From CAVPNY01 sp963706905 (GTDB taxonomy: Bacteria; Chloroflexota; Anaerolineae; Anaerolineales; UBA4823), in the NCBI GenBank assembly GCA_963706905.1, contig CAVPNY010000009.1, positions 124,001 through 188,000 of the forward strand: a DNA stretch of 64,000 nt. Reading direction: 5' to 3'. The notes below the pieces were generated by a model that saw only the letters and a list, made by a program, of their open reading frames with translations, searched no databases and was not told where the DNA came from. The first letter of the stretch is position 1; every line of letters begins with the position of its first letter. Shown here one piece after another: positions 55,445 to 64,000 of the stretch. Made by a program: the position numbers and the translations under genes.

Positions 55445-56074
55445 ATGGATACCCAGCCTGGACCTTTGCTTATCGTCGAAGACGTTCCCAACATCCTGGA
55501 GCTGCTTGAGGTCACCCTTCGGTTCAAAGGATATACCGTCATCAGCGCCCGAAACGGCCAGGAGGCGCTCGAGCTGATCTCTAAGGAGATCCCACGGGTG
55601 GTGATCACCGATATCTTGATGCCAAAAATGGATGGTTACACCATGGCGTTCAACCTGCGCCGTGAGCCTGATACCCGGCATATCCCGATTGTATTTCTCT
55701 CAGCCACCTATGTCACCCCCGAAGACAAAGAGTTTGCCTTGAGCCTGGGGGCGGTGCGTTTTCTGGAAAAACCCGTTGACACCAAGGACTTCCTGCTTAC
55801 AATAGCTGATGTGCTCACCTCCCAGCCAGACACCTCCGCGCCGCCACTTGGGGAAAATGAGTTCTTGTTGGGCTATCGTAAGCGTCTGGAAGTCAAGCTA
55901 CGCCACAAAAACACCCAGATCCTGCGTACCGAACGCCTGTTAGAAACCCTGCCCACCGAGCAGAGACCAGCCTTTTCAGCCCTGCTTGAGGAAGCCCAGG
56001 AACAGCGCGACGAGATCCAGTACGATTTGGATGAGATCTACGATCGTCTGGAGCATATTCAAAAGACCGGGTAA
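55445..56074 (+). CDS. Response regulator without DNA-binding domain
   Basis: I start at ATG 55445 (MDTQPGPLLIVEDVPN); 55385 would add an unrelated leader. The receiver domain (about 8-125) has the acidic pair at 12-13, phospho-acceptor Asp56 in VVITDILMPKMDG, the switch FLSATYV and the conserved Lys in RFLEKPVD. The C-terminal 80 residues are charged and helical, rich in Glu/Arg/Gln, with no HTH or enzymatic motif. It is probably a single-domain output acting by protein contact. No histidine kinase is nearby. Confidence 0.87.
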   Translation: MDTQPGPLLIVEDVPNILELLEVTLRFKGYTVISARNGQEALELISKEIPRVVITDILMPKMDGYTMAFNLRREPDTRHIPIVFLSATYVTPEDKEFALSLGAVRFLEKPVDTKDFLLTIADVLTSQPDTSAPPLGENEFLLGYRKRLEVKLRHKNTQILRTERLLETLPTEQRPAFSALLEEAQEQRDEIQYDLDEIYDRLEHIQKTG

Positions 56075-56089
56075 TTCAGGAACCGCCCC

Positions 56090-56893
56090 ATGCAACCCAC
56101 TTTAGCTGACTTAGAGGATCTGGCACGCCGAGCAGGCGCTATCTTGCGGAGAAACTTCCACCCACGCCCGGGTTTTGGGCCCCAGCTTCAGGTGAACTAT
56201 AAAAGCGAGACAGATCCGGTAACCGAGATCGACCATCTCACTGAAGCCTTTCTATTAGAAGAAATCCAGGGACATTTTCCAGAGCACCAGATTATCACTG
56301 AAGAGAGCGGCCTTCTGCAGGGGAACCTGGATCAGCAGTGGTTTCTTGACCCAATCGATGGGACGGTTAATTTTGCGCATGGCGTGCCTATATTCGTCGT
56401 TTCGATCGCCTACGCCCATAAAGGCAAGATTATCCAGGGGGCAGTTTATGATCCCATTCTGGATGAATGTTTCAGCGCCGAGCGGGGGCGCGGCGCCTGG
56501 CTAAATGGCGAACCGATCCGGGTATCGGTCGCCCAGGATCTCGGGCGCAGCCTGGTGGGCACTGGTTTTCCCTATGACGTGCGCAGTAACCCGATCAACA
56601 ACCTGGAGAATCACTCAGCTGCCACGCTACTCACCCAGGCGGTCAGACACATGGGTGCCGCAGCCAGAGACCTGTGCTATGTGGCTGTGGGACGGTTGGA
56701 CGCCTTCTGGGAATTGCGTCTCAGCCCCTGGGATATCGCCGGAGGCGGTCTGATCGCTGAAGAAGCCGGGGCGATTGTTACCAAGGTGTCGGGGGATCCT
56801 CAATATATGCTGCCACCCCACTCTATTCTGGCTGCCAATCCCAATCTCCACCCTCAGGTATTAAAATTCCTCAATCAGAAGCCCGCACCCTGA
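56090..56893 (+). CDS. suhB: Inositol-monophosphatase family phosphatase
   Basis: A 267-aa FIG-superfamily enzyme with ITEESG, the metal-binding WFLDPIDGTVNFAHGVPIF and the C-terminal WDIAGGGLIAEEAGA block. It hydrolyses inositol-1-phosphate or related sugar phosphates with Mg2+ inhibited by Li+. The gene follows the response regulator by 15 bp. Gene symbol by best family fit only; a role in inositol lipids or in compatible solutes cannot be told apart. Confidence 0.9.
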   Translation: MQPTLADLEDLARRAGAILRRNFHPRPGFGPQLQVNYKSETDPVTEIDHLTEAFLLEEIQGHFPEHQIITEESGLLQGNLDQQWFLDPIDGTVNFAHGVPIFVVSIAYAHKGKIIQGAVYDPILDECFSAERGRGAWLNGEPIRVSVAQDLGRSLVGTGFPYDVRSNPINNLENHSAATLLTQAVRHMGAAARDLCYVAVGRLDAFWELRLSPWDIAGGGLIAEEAGAIVTKVSGDPQYMLPPHSILAANPNLHPQVLKFLNQKPAP

Positions 56894-56947
56894 TCCAACG
56901 CGACCGATAGTGAATCACTGGCGGATGAATACTGGTTGTGATATCTA

Positions 56948-57751
56948 CTACCCACGCAGCGTGTTGGCCAAATCGTTGAAATCTACCCGTGAAGTCATGT
57001 CCAGACTGAGGGGAGTCACTGAGATATGGCGCTGGGCGCGCACCGCGTAAACATCAGTATCTACTTCATCCAGGTTGGGATCACCAGAGACACGATAACC
57101 CACCCTGCCAGGCTGATCCCAGGTCTCCCGGTCTGGTCGGAGCGGCTCATAATAAACGCGCCGGGAAAGACGGGTGATCTCCCAGGGGGTATCAGTGGTC
57201 GCAGTTGACGGAACATCCACCTTTAATACATTCACATCTGCCGGTAGATGACGCTCGAAAAGCAAACGCGCAAAATAAGTCGTAAAATAACCCGCCACTG
57301 TGAAATCCACCTGGGGCGAATAAGACAGGTGATACTCACTTTCCGTCTCCAAGGACATCGCCAGAGCTGGGATGCCCAACGAAGCAGCTTCCAGCGCCGC
57401 GCCTACCGTTCCAGATACTGTGATCCCGGTGCCCAGATTTTCCCCATAATTGATACCGGAAACCACCAGGTCTGGGCGTTCTGGCAGGATCTCCAGGATA
57501 GCGTGCAACACAGTCTGGGCTGGCGTACCGCCCACGGAAAAAATCGTCCAGAGCTTGCCGTTCACCTGCAATGCGCGTTCCTCGATCAATCCATCCGAGG
57601 TGATCGGCATACTTCGCCCAGCGCCAGAAAACTGATCGCGCGGGGCGACTACATGCACAAACCCGAGCTCAGAGAGCGCCCGGGCCGCAGTCCACAATCC
57701 TGGCGAGCGAATGCCATCGTCATTGGTAAGTAAAATTTGGCGTTGTCCCAT
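56948..57751 (-). CDS. surE: 5'/3'-nucleotidase SurE
   Basis: The 267-aa protein has the SurE opening ILLTNDDGIRSPGL with the metal-binding DD pair, VVAPRDQFSGAGRS, and PDLVVSGINYGENLGTGITVSGTVGAA with the active-site Asn and Gly-rich loop. It dephosphorylates nucleoside monophosphates. It is convergent with suhB, and downstream of an oxidoreductase remnant on the same strand. Confidence 0.94.
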   Translation of the reverse strand: MGQRQILLTNDDGIRSPGLWTAARALSELGFVHVVAPRDQFSGAGRSMPITSDGLIEERALQVNGKLWTIFSVGGTPAQTVLHAILEILPERPDLVVSGINYGENLGTGITVSGTVGAALEAASLGIPALAMSLETESEYHLSYSPQVDFTVAGYFTTYFARLLFERHLPADVNVLKVDVPSTATTDTPWEITRLSRRVYYEPLRPDRETWDQPGRVGYRVSGDPNLDEVDTDVYAVRAQRHISVTPLSLDMTSRVDFNDLANTLRG

Positions 57752-57772
57752 AATCGGTTCGATACGATTCCT

Positions 57773-58017
57773 GTTCTAGTATTTGATCAAATTCATAGCT
57801 GACGCAGAATGGGTAGAGGAAACTGTAAGCTCAGTCGCTTAAAAACTTCCATCCCAGATGGGTCATCCCGCCTCCGCACAACTAAGGCAGTAGATGGGAG
57901 GCTTTTTCGATCATGATCATCCCGATCAGCCCAGCCAGGGTCCTGCTGAAGCAGATGCAGTGCAGTGGAGATCCCCGCCGGCCCGCTGCCGATGATAATA
58001 AGATCGATATCTCTCAT
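57773..58017 (-). pseudogene. Remnant of an FAD-dependent oxidoreductase (geranylgeranyl-reductase-like)
   Basis: ATG 58017 begins a dinucleotide-binding fold MRDIDLIIIGSGPAGISTALHLLQQD. A one-base shift then moves to the frame IMIEKASHLLP-stop-LCGGGMTHLGWKFL, resembling the IEKA..P..KLCGGG block of family flavoproteins. The frame contains a stop and only about 75 codons remain, whereas intact members have about 400. It is a dead 5' fragment, with the rest deleted next to surE. Confidence 0.7.
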
Positions 58018-58151
58018 TAGATTGAATCCGTTCTGTAACTCGCGGTTAGTTTACCATAGCTCGAGGACGGCTTGCCCTTGATATAATTCAACTTTCAGCC
58101 GCGAGGGCGACATTTCATTCTGGACTTAACCTCTCAGTTAATACGAGCTGC

Positions 58152-59671
58152 ATGGAAACATATCTTCTTGGGATCGATGTCGGCACAACTCACTGCAAGG
58201 CAGGGCTGTTTGACCAGCATGGTCAATTGGTACGAGTCGCCAGCCGTTCATCTCAATCGCAGAAGTCGGCGAAAGGTTTTTTCTATTATGACCCGCAGGC
58301 ATTTTGGGACAATGTGGTAGCGGTGATCCGTGAAGCGACCCAACAAGTACCAACCAGACAGATCATTGGGATCGGTATTGCCAGCATGGCCGAAACCGGT
58401 ATGCTGGTCGACCGGAAGAGCGGCGCGCCGCGCACTGAGCTGCTCCCGTGGTTCGACAGCATAGCCACACCCCAGGCGGAAATCCTGCAGAAGGCAGATG
58501 ATGGATTGGAACGCTTCTGCCGCTCTGGGATCCGTCCGAATTTCAAATGCAGCCTCGCCAAGATCCTGTGGCTGCGCGATCAGCAGTCGAACCTGCTACA
58601 CAAGTCAACCTGGCTCTTAGCTGCTGACACAGTGGCTTACCACCTGACGGGGGTCATGGCCACTGACTACTCTCTCGCAGGGCGTACTTATGCATTCCGC
58701 ATTGATCAGAAGTCCTGGGACGCCCCATGGTTACGTTCACTAGGAGTCGACCCAGATATCTTCCCTCAAGCATTACCAAGCGGTCAAACGCTGGGAAGGG
58801 TCCACCCGCAGGCTGCCCAGGCCACCGGGCTCTTAGCCGGCACGCCAGTGGCTATCAGTGGCCATGATCACGTCTGCGCAGCCCTGGCTGCTGTCGGGTC
58901 GTCGCCGGGACAGGTATTCGAACTCGATGGGCACGGCTGAGGCGATTGAAGGGGTCTTTGCTGAGCGGCCGCTCAATGAAGCTGATTACCAATCTGGCCT
59001 AGTATTTCGGCTGCTATGTCATCCCAGGCATGAACTATTGGATGGGTGGGCTCTCCGCCTCGGGGGGGTCGGTAGAATGGCTTAGAACTATACTGAGCGA
59101 CCCAGCTTTATCGTATGCTGACATATTGGCTTTACTAGAAAACACAAATCCCACCCCCACGGGTATCCTCTATTTTCCATACCTCACCGGTAGCGGATCA
59201 CCCCACAGTGATCTGCGAGTGCGCGCCGCATTCATCGGGCTGGATGCGATCCACACCCGCGCCGACCTGGCCCGGGCGGTGCTAGAAGGCACAGCTTATG
59301 AGATCGAGTTTATCCGGCGAGTAGCCGAAGACGTAATCGGCGAGCGGATGGAACAGATTAAGGTCTCGGGCGGCGGCACGCGCAACCCGCATTGGATGCA
59401 AATTAAGGCCGATATCTCCGGATGCCGCCTGGAGGCGCTTGACATGCCGGAAGCTACGCTACTTGGGGCTGCCTTGATCGCCGGCGCAGGCCGCGGGATA
59501 TTTCCCGATGTTCAAGCTGCGTCAGTCGCAGTAGAGCGCCTGGCACGAACCGTATACCTGCCTGACCCGGCTCGCCACAAGGCTTACATCCATTATTATG
59601 AGAATGGCTTCCTGACTTTACAGGGCTCGCTGAGGGCAACAGCTCATGAGCTCGCCAGAAAGGAGAATTGA
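58152..59671 (+). CDS. FGGY-family carbohydrate kinase, interrupted by two frameshifts
   Basis: Part one has the ATPase loop LLGIDVGTTHCKAGLFDQHG, IGIGIASMAETG, AADTVAYHLTG and ISGHDHVCAALAAVG. Part two has MNYWMGGLSASGG, FPYLTGSGSPHSDLRVRAAFIGL and the late IKVSGGGTRNPHWMQIKADI. Removing one base at about 58920 and one at about 59008 gives a continuous FNSMGTAEAIEGVF to GCYVIPGMNYWMGG and about 505 aa, the family length. It phosphorylates a sugar or polyol (xylulose-, gluconate- or similar; not resolvable). The redoxin gene starts 1 bp after its stop. Confidence 0.83.
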
Positions 59672-59672
59672 A

Positions 59673-60173
59673 ATGTCTTCCAGGTTTCTCCCCATCGGTT
59701 CTCCTGCTCCGGACTTCAAGCTGACTGCAATCTATACCCGGCAAGTGATCAGCTTGACCCGTTGTGCAGGAACTCCCCTGCTGCTAGTTTTTCTTTCCTT
59801 TGAAACTCGCGAGCAGGTGCGCGACATCTCACAAGCTGTACGCACAGCTTATCCAGAAATTTCACAGGTGGTGGTAGCTAATGTGATCAACCTGCTTTTT
59901 GTGCCATCTTTTGCGCGCAGGGTGGCTGAAAACAGGATGGAGAGCGCCATCAAACAGGCAATAAAGGAAATCCCGCCGCCTTACACACCGGCTGAGTATC
60001 TGATCCTGCTGCCAGACTGGAAAGGCAGACTGGCGCGCGCTTACGGTATCAGCAACTCTGGCAATCAGGTGGCACTGATGATGGTCGACAGGCAAGGGAT
60101 TATCCGAGGCCATTACCAGGGCGATAAACCAGCTCAGGCAGCGGTTGAATTGATGGCCGGGTTGCTTGACTAA
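59673..60173 (+). CDS. Thioredoxin-fold (AhpC/TSA-like) protein lacking a redox Cys pair
   Basis: I start at ATG 59673 (MSSRFLPIGSPAPDF), with AGGAGA 7 nt upstream; 59646 would overlap the kinase. The 166-aa protein begins with IGSPAPDFKLTAIYTRQ, the usual peroxiredoxin entry. The position where the peroxidatic T-x-x-C normally sits reads SFETREQ, with no Cys; the only Cys is in LTRCAGTP. A VDRQGIIRGHYQG terminus matches the fold. It may be a thiol-independent binder or a degenerate redoxin associated with the kinase. Confidence 0.72.
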   Translation: MSSRFLPIGSPAPDFKLTAIYTRQVISLTRCAGTPLLLVFLSFETREQVRDISQAVRTAYPEISQVVVANVINLLFVPSFARRVAENRMESAIKQAIKEIPPPYTPAEYLILLPDWKGRLARAYGISNSGNQVALMMVDRQGIIRGHYQGDKPAQAAVELMAGLLD

Positions 60174-60431
60174 TAGTGGATTTTTTATCTACTGCCTTTG
60201 AGTAATTGGTAGACCTGCTGCTGTTGGGACCGCGAAGAGTAGAGTCTTACGCGATCTAGGCACGTGTGAGCATGACTGGCAAGACAATATGCTCTCTAAC
60301 ATTACTGAGCACCGCTGGGAGGCAATTTTGCATCAGGACATTCTCCGGATCGGATAGCAAGCGGGTCAATCAATAATCAATCGAGTACCTAAATTCAAAC
60401 CAGACAGTTCAGAACCCCGCACCAGGTAGCT
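60174..60431. other. Intergenic region with no supported gene
   Basis: An unstarted open stretch (about 60200-60360) reads RVLRDLGTCEHDWQDNMLSN, then ITEHRWEAILHQDILRIG and stop. It has no recognisable family match or initiation signal and may be a decayed gene end. I see no tRNA. Confidence 0.3.
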
Positions 60432-60821
60432 CTAAACTGGCGATATCTTCAGGTAAACTCGATCTGAGTCTCCCATCATTCGGCCGATAAAACCAAAGAA
60501 GGCATACTGCAGCCCGTACCTTTTCTGAAATGCCCGCTCGCAATCAGGCCATTGGCTTTCTGGGAGGAATCGCACTATGCCAGTTACAGCAGGGCCGAGT
60601 GGCTTACCTCTGAAATCGCTTGGGGACAACTCCACCTGTGGATTGTTGCGTAACCGTTTGACCTTGCCGCTGGAGCGCCCTGTAAAGACCAACACCCCAT
60701 CAGGTTGAAGGATAAACCAGACTGGCGTGACAACCGGGACACCGGTTTTACGAAATGTGGTCAATGCAAGAAAACTATGCCCTTGCAGGCCAGCAAACGC
60801 ACTTGAAATTTGATCCGTCAT
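60432..60821 (-). CDS. PPOX-class flavin/F420-dependent oxidoreductase-like protein
   Basis: A 129-aa split-barrel protein with HSFLALTTFRKTGVPVVTPVWF, LVFTGRSSGKVKRLRNNPQVEL and PSDFRGKPLGPAVTG, typical of pyridoxamine-phosphate-oxidase-like (PPOX) proteins binding FMN or F420. The start ATG overlaps the MoaD-like stop (ATGA). As the last gene of the AOR operon it may serve an associated redox step. The cofactor cannot be fixed from sequence. Confidence 0.85.
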   Translation of the reverse strand: MTDQISSAFAGLQGHSFLALTTFRKTGVPVVTPVWFILQPDGVLVFTGRSSGKVKRLRNNPQVELSPSDFRGKPLGPAVTGIVRFLPESQWPDCERAFQKRYGLQYAFFGFIGRMMGDSDRVYLKISPV

Positions 60822-61072
60822 GACAGCTCCTGCAGAAATGCCTGCCCTCCGCCCATCGGAGGGTACAGCTCAACCTGGTCATCATCCGATATTACCGGCT
60901 TATCCTCCTGAACGAGAGTCCCGTTGATCACAACCAACGCTACCTCTGTCACTGGGATTCGCAAATCAGCCAACAAATCGTCCAGCCGCTGAGGCGCGGC
61001 CAGCGCCAGGTCAATCCACGCCCGACGCTGCGGTTCGTAAAAGCTCAAATGACCGCCAAGGTGCAACTTCAA
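60818..61072 (-). CDS. MoaD/ThiS-like ubiquitin-fold protein of the AOR operon
   Basis: An 84-aa beta-grasp protein starting with TTG at 61072 in a TTGA overlap with the AOR stop. VALVVINGTLVQEDKPVISDDDQVELYPPMGGG is the characteristic core (quoted in pieces: VALVVINGTLV and DDQVELYPPMGGG). Unlike classical MoaD, whose GG is C-terminal, eight residues (QAFLQELS) follow the glycines. Such AOR-linked MoaD paralogs may deliver sulfur for pyranopterin cofactor assembly or act as a regulatory partner. The extended tail would have to be trimmed for thiocarboxylation. Confidence 0.82.
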   Translation of the reverse strand: MKLHLGGHLSFYEPQRRAWIDLALAAPQRLDDLLADLRIPVTEVALVVINGTLVQEDKPVISDDDQVELYPPMGGGQAFLQELS

Positions 61073-62978
61073 TCAGCCGCCTCGGGTTCGATGACAGCCC
61101 AGCCCAGGCCTAATTGTTCCAACCGCTCAGGTAGTGGCGCGCCTGTGTCAGGGTTCCAGCCCTTCAATAAATAAAGGTCTGTCAAGGCGCGTTCAAACTC
61201 ATCCCTGGAGAGCGCCACTCCCGCCAGCGCCCCGGCTTGCAAGGGAGTAAACAATCGCTCGGGCAGGCGATCATCCTGGCGGGAGAAACCTTCGCGCACA
61301 TTGAATAGCCGCGCCAGGTTTGTAGCGCGTTCGCCGATTTTCATCAAGTCTGCCAGCTCCAGGCCCCAGCCCGTGGTTGCATTCACTGCAGCAATCACAT
61401 TCTCAATTTTGATAAACGAGCGCGGAGCCGGTCCAAAATAGCAGAGACCAATCACCTTTCCCAGGCTAACCCAGTTCTCAAAAATAAAATATTGTCGGAC
61501 TTTTTCCGAGCTGAAGTCACGGGCCGGCAACGCCTGGGTAATACCCAGATCCATGGCGCCCTGGAAAGGCACCGAGCTTGGATTTTGCACCATCGTATCG
61601 TGAATCGCAACCAGATGGTCCGCCCCTGTTTCGGAAACCGCATATCCCAGCCCAACATTGACCTTGCCCCGCGGCTCGTGCATAGGCAGTTCCTGGCCTT
61701 TGACGTGCATGGCAAAATACGGAGCCTCGCCGCCGATCAGGCGGGCAGCGTGGGCTGCGCCCTCTGCCAGCAGATCTCCCAACCCCTGGCGGTGGGCAAT
61801 CATCTCCACTATTTGAAGCATCGCATCCGCGTTGCCAAACCGCAGGTCAATCCCGCCAGTCTCTTCCAGCCCGATCAGACCATGCTCAAAGCACTCCATG
61901 GCAAAGGCGACCACAGCACTGGTCGAGATTAAGTCCAGGGTATAGCGGTTACACAGCTCGTTAGCTTTTGCGGCAGCCTGCAGATCACCGACCCCGCAGT
62001 TTGAAGTGAAACCAGCCACTGTTTCATATTCAGGTCCACCGTAAGCCGAGCTGACCTGGTAGCGGTCATCCAACGCCACTTCCCGTTTGCAACGCACCGC
62101 GCAGGCGTAACAGCTCCTGCGAGCCGTCAGTAGCTCTTTCTCATAAACATCCCACTTGATATGGTCCACCTGCTCGAACGCCCCTTCCAGGAAGTTGCGG
62201 GTGGGCAAGATCCCACCGGCGTTCAGGCCAGCTACCAACCCCGGCGTGCCTTTATCGTAGAGATCCCAGCTCTGCGGATGATCTTTGACCATGCGGGCCA
62301 GACCCTTGCCTAACTCACTCACTTGCTGCGAGTCAAACACGCCTTCCACCACGCGCCGGTGGCCACGCACGGCAATCGCCTTCAGGCGTTTTGAGCCCAT
62401 CACCGCCCCCATACCAGTGCGCCCGTTGAAATGGCGCAGCTCATTGGTCAATCCAGCGTAGCGAACCAGGTTCTCCCCACCCAGGCCAATTTGTAGCACA
62501 CGAATCTTGTCATCGCCCAGTTCCTGGCGGATCAGCGCCTGGGCCTGTTCGGGTTCCTGCCCCCAGAGATGATCCGCCCTCGAATTTCTGCCTGCCCGTC
62601 CTGTATCCACAGATAAACCGGATGCTCCGCCTGCCCGGTGAGCAAAATGGCCTCAAAGCCAGCCATGCGCAGCTCGGGACCCCACCAACCGCCGGCCTCC
62701 AACTCACCATAAGCTCCGGTAAGGGGTGAACGGGCTGTGGCAGTGAAGCGCGTGGCCGTCGCCAACGGCAGCCCGGTCAATAGCCCGTTAGCCAGCACCA
62801 GCAGGTTATCCGGCCCAAGTGGATCTACATGAGCTGGCAGCTCAGACAAAAGATAATACCCGGCGAGCGCCTTGCCGCCTGGGTACTTCCGGTAAAGATC
62901 CTCATTCAGGGCTTCAATCTTGAGCGCATGGCTCGTTAAATCCACGCGTAAAATGTTGCCAGTGCCACAATAAGCCAT
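61069..62978 (-). CDS. aor: Aldehyde:ferredoxin oxidoreductase (tungsten type), interrupted by one frameshift
   Basis: The N-terminal frame from ATG 62978 (MAYCGTGNILRVDLTSHALK) has PGGKALAGYYLLSELP and GELEAGGWWGPELRMAGFEA. The rest carries GRTGMGAVMGSKRLKAIAV, the 4Fe-4S cysteines of SCYACAVRCKREV with a distal Cys in LCYFGP, and the cofactor-binding ERATNLARLFNVREGFSRQDD. A missing base in the CCC at about 62577-62579 breaks the frame; correction gives about 636 aa, the normal AOR size. It oxidises aldehydes to acids, reducing ferredoxin, or runs in reverse. It is the first gene of an operon with MoaD-like and PPOX genes. Confidence 0.9.
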
Positions 62979-63125
62979 GATGTTCCTCTAATTTATTCTA
63001 GAGCTTCTTAACCAAACTCATTCGGACCGATCATACCGGAAATCACCCCAAATAGGCAAGCTTATTAAACGAATATTTATCCCTGGAAAGCAAGATCAGC
63101 GCTTTGTTCATCGATCTGCCCGAGT

Positions 63126-63164
63126 CATATAAAAACGACCCATTCCACCAATGATTGGGTCGTT
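63126..63164 (-). terminator. Intrinsic terminator downstream of the tRNA fragment
   Basis: AACGACCCA (63134-63142) and TGGGTCGTT (63156-63164) form a perfect 9-bp stem with a 13-nt loop; on the minus strand TTTTTATA follows. It would end transcription of a tRNA gene reading leftward. The rest of 62979-63125 shows nothing further. Confidence 0.8.
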
Positions 63165-63169
63165 CACTT

Positions 63170-63235
63170 ATCCAGCGCCCTCGGCGCGACTCGAACGCGC
63201 GGCCCTTTGCTCCGCAAGCCCAAGCTCTTAAGAAA
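63170..63235 (-). other. tRNA 3'-end fragment, probable attachment site
   Basis: On the minus strand the stretch has a perfect T-arm: GCGCG (63200-63196), the loop TTCGAGT (63195-63189) and CGCGC (63188-63184), followed by a GC-rich acceptor-like tail and the terminator. The upstream sequence toward the integrase no longer looks like a tRNA 5' half. A tRNA 3' end next to an integrase gene is the typical att core of an integrated element, and an intact copy should lie at the other end of that element, beyond the window. The tRNA identity was not resolved. Confidence 0.6.
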
Positions 63236-63349
63236 AATGCCTAAAATACGTCAAATATGTTAAAACCACGGGGAGAATTTTCGCTTTCATGTCTAATCTG
63301 TCTAATATTTCTAACTAGATTTAAGCCATAAGCCATAAATAAGCCACAG

Positions 63350-63994
63350 TTAAGGGGTGAACAATTTGTCCATTTTCTTGGCGGCTTCGTGATGCGCTCC
63401 GGGCATGAGGTGACCGTATATGTCCATTGTAGTCGAAAAATCGGCGTGACCGGCGATGACCTGCACATCCTTCGGGGGTACATTCTGGGCCAGCATGAAA
63501 CTGACAAAAGTATGTCTCAGGTCATGGATCCGAGTTGTCTCCGGCAATCCTGCTTTCTTTAGCATTTTTTTAAAATGCCTGACAATATTCCTCGGTCCGA
63601 ATGGAGTACCCCGCGAAGTGCAAAAGACATACTGCGAGTCAATTTCCCGATTTAAGTGTCTTCGCAAAACTTCGCTGACGAACTCCGGCATAGCCACCGT
63701 TCTTCGCGAAGTTTCGCTCTTGGGCTCTCCGATAACCTATCCTTGTCCTTTAAGTGACTGGAGAGTTTTCTTGACATATATAACTTCCCGGTCGAAGTCT
63801 ATGCAGTCGGTCGTGAGGGCTAACGCTTCTCCCCGTCTTAAACCGCACCCCAGAAATACCACATATAACGGGAACAAACGGTCTTCCTTCAAAACCTCGA
63901 GCAAACGCTGCACCTGGGACTGCGTAAGCGGCTCCACAGGTTTTTTATCAGGTTGAGGGGCATCCACAGCGTCGGCAATATTTCTCACCACCAA
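63350..63994 (-). pseudogene. int: Phage/ICE-type tyrosine integrase, N-terminus beyond window, one in-frame amber codon
   Basis: The right-hand part (to 63737) has the box I Arg in CGLRRGEALALTTDCIDFDR. The left part has the box II TRIHDLRHTFVSFMLAQ and GHADFSTTMDIYGH with the nucleophilic Tyr and ends at 63350. Both are in the same frame, separated by a single TAG after LKGQG; the sequence after it, VIGEPKSETSRRTVAMPEF, continues the expected linker. A Tyr, Trp or Gln codon changed by one base would explain it. The integrase is therefore probably inactive unless the amber is suppressed. It points toward the tRNA fragment. Confidence 0.85.
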
Positions 63995-64000
63995 TCCCCA

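Noticed and set aside
60174..60431. A tRNA or small gene in the gap
   Set aside because: No cloverleaf could be folded and the open stretch has no start or family match.
63738..63740. Pyrrolysine or amber recoding in the integrase
   Set aside because: A single TAG in one mobile-element gene with no evidence of the pyl system is better explained by mutation or sequence error.
1..64000. CRISPR arrays, rRNA operons or intact tRNA genes
   Set aside because: No regularly spaced repeats, rRNA sequence or complete cloverleaf was seen.

Overview
The window looks like chromosomal DNA of an anaerobic, fermentative bacterium of the Chloroflexota, most likely class Anaerolineae; this is inferred from gene content, as there is no rRNA to test. 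Pointers are a Na+-pumping decarboxylase operon, a tungsten-type aldehyde:ferredoxin oxidoreductase, secreted proteins carrying a Tyr-Leu-Pro motif at or near the C-terminus, cohesin/dockerin modules, repeated LysM-M23 lipoproteins, and a T-box-controlled ileS.

Layout. 1-349: edge-truncated DUF2089 protein with a strong upstream palindrome. 575-6796 (-): four tandem LysM/M23 cell-wall peptidase paralogs. 7063-10533 (+): biotin-dependent sodium-pump decarboxylase operon. 10845-16429 (+): two secreted cohesin proteins, one a 1405-aa beta-propeller with cohesin-dockerin-cohesin. 16613-20557 (+): formiminotransferase-cyclodeaminase, CapA-like lipoprotein, dCTP deaminase. 20650-30071 (-): housekeeping run (ComEA, S1-domain protein, membrane GAF sensor, GNAT, PNP, Xer-like protein, threonine aldolase, RluD, LspA). 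30148-35119 (-): six-gene set (ribA, RibD-type reductase, MDR dehydrogenase, PTPS/QueD-like, glycosyltransferase, methyltransferase) that reads like an unassigned pterin or pyrimidine pathway; it is the best candidate here for an undescribed system. 35230-39825 (-): membrane proteins, a CDP-alcohol phosphatidyltransferase and an ABC-2 exporter. 39921-41651 (-): ECF sigma/anti-sigma pair. 41932-42917: decayed IS5-type element beside an Mrr endonuclease remnant. 42944-50835: Nudix, DinB-like protein, ileS with T-box, molybdate-type permease with PadR, acetyl-CoA synthetase. 51072-60173: polyphosphate glucokinase, aspartase/fumarase, imidazolonepropionase, HD protein, response regulator, inositol phosphatase, SurE, FGGY kinase, redoxin. 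60432-62978 (-): AOR, MoaD-like and PPOX proteins. The right edge holds a tRNA 3'-end fragment, a terminator and an integrase with an in-frame amber codon, probably the boundary of an integrated element.

Metabolism: FTCD and HutI (histidine catabolism), aspartase and threonine aldolase point to amino-acid fermentation. The decarboxylase operon converts decarboxylation energy to a Na+ gradient, and AOR and acetyl-CoA synthetase interconvert aldehydes, acids and acyl-CoAs.

Caveat: from about 30.5 kb on, at least seven otherwise intact genes, including the normally essential ileS, are broken by single-base indels, while 0-30 kb shows none. Sequence or assembly error is the simplest explanation. 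I describe these as whole genes and give the indel positions.
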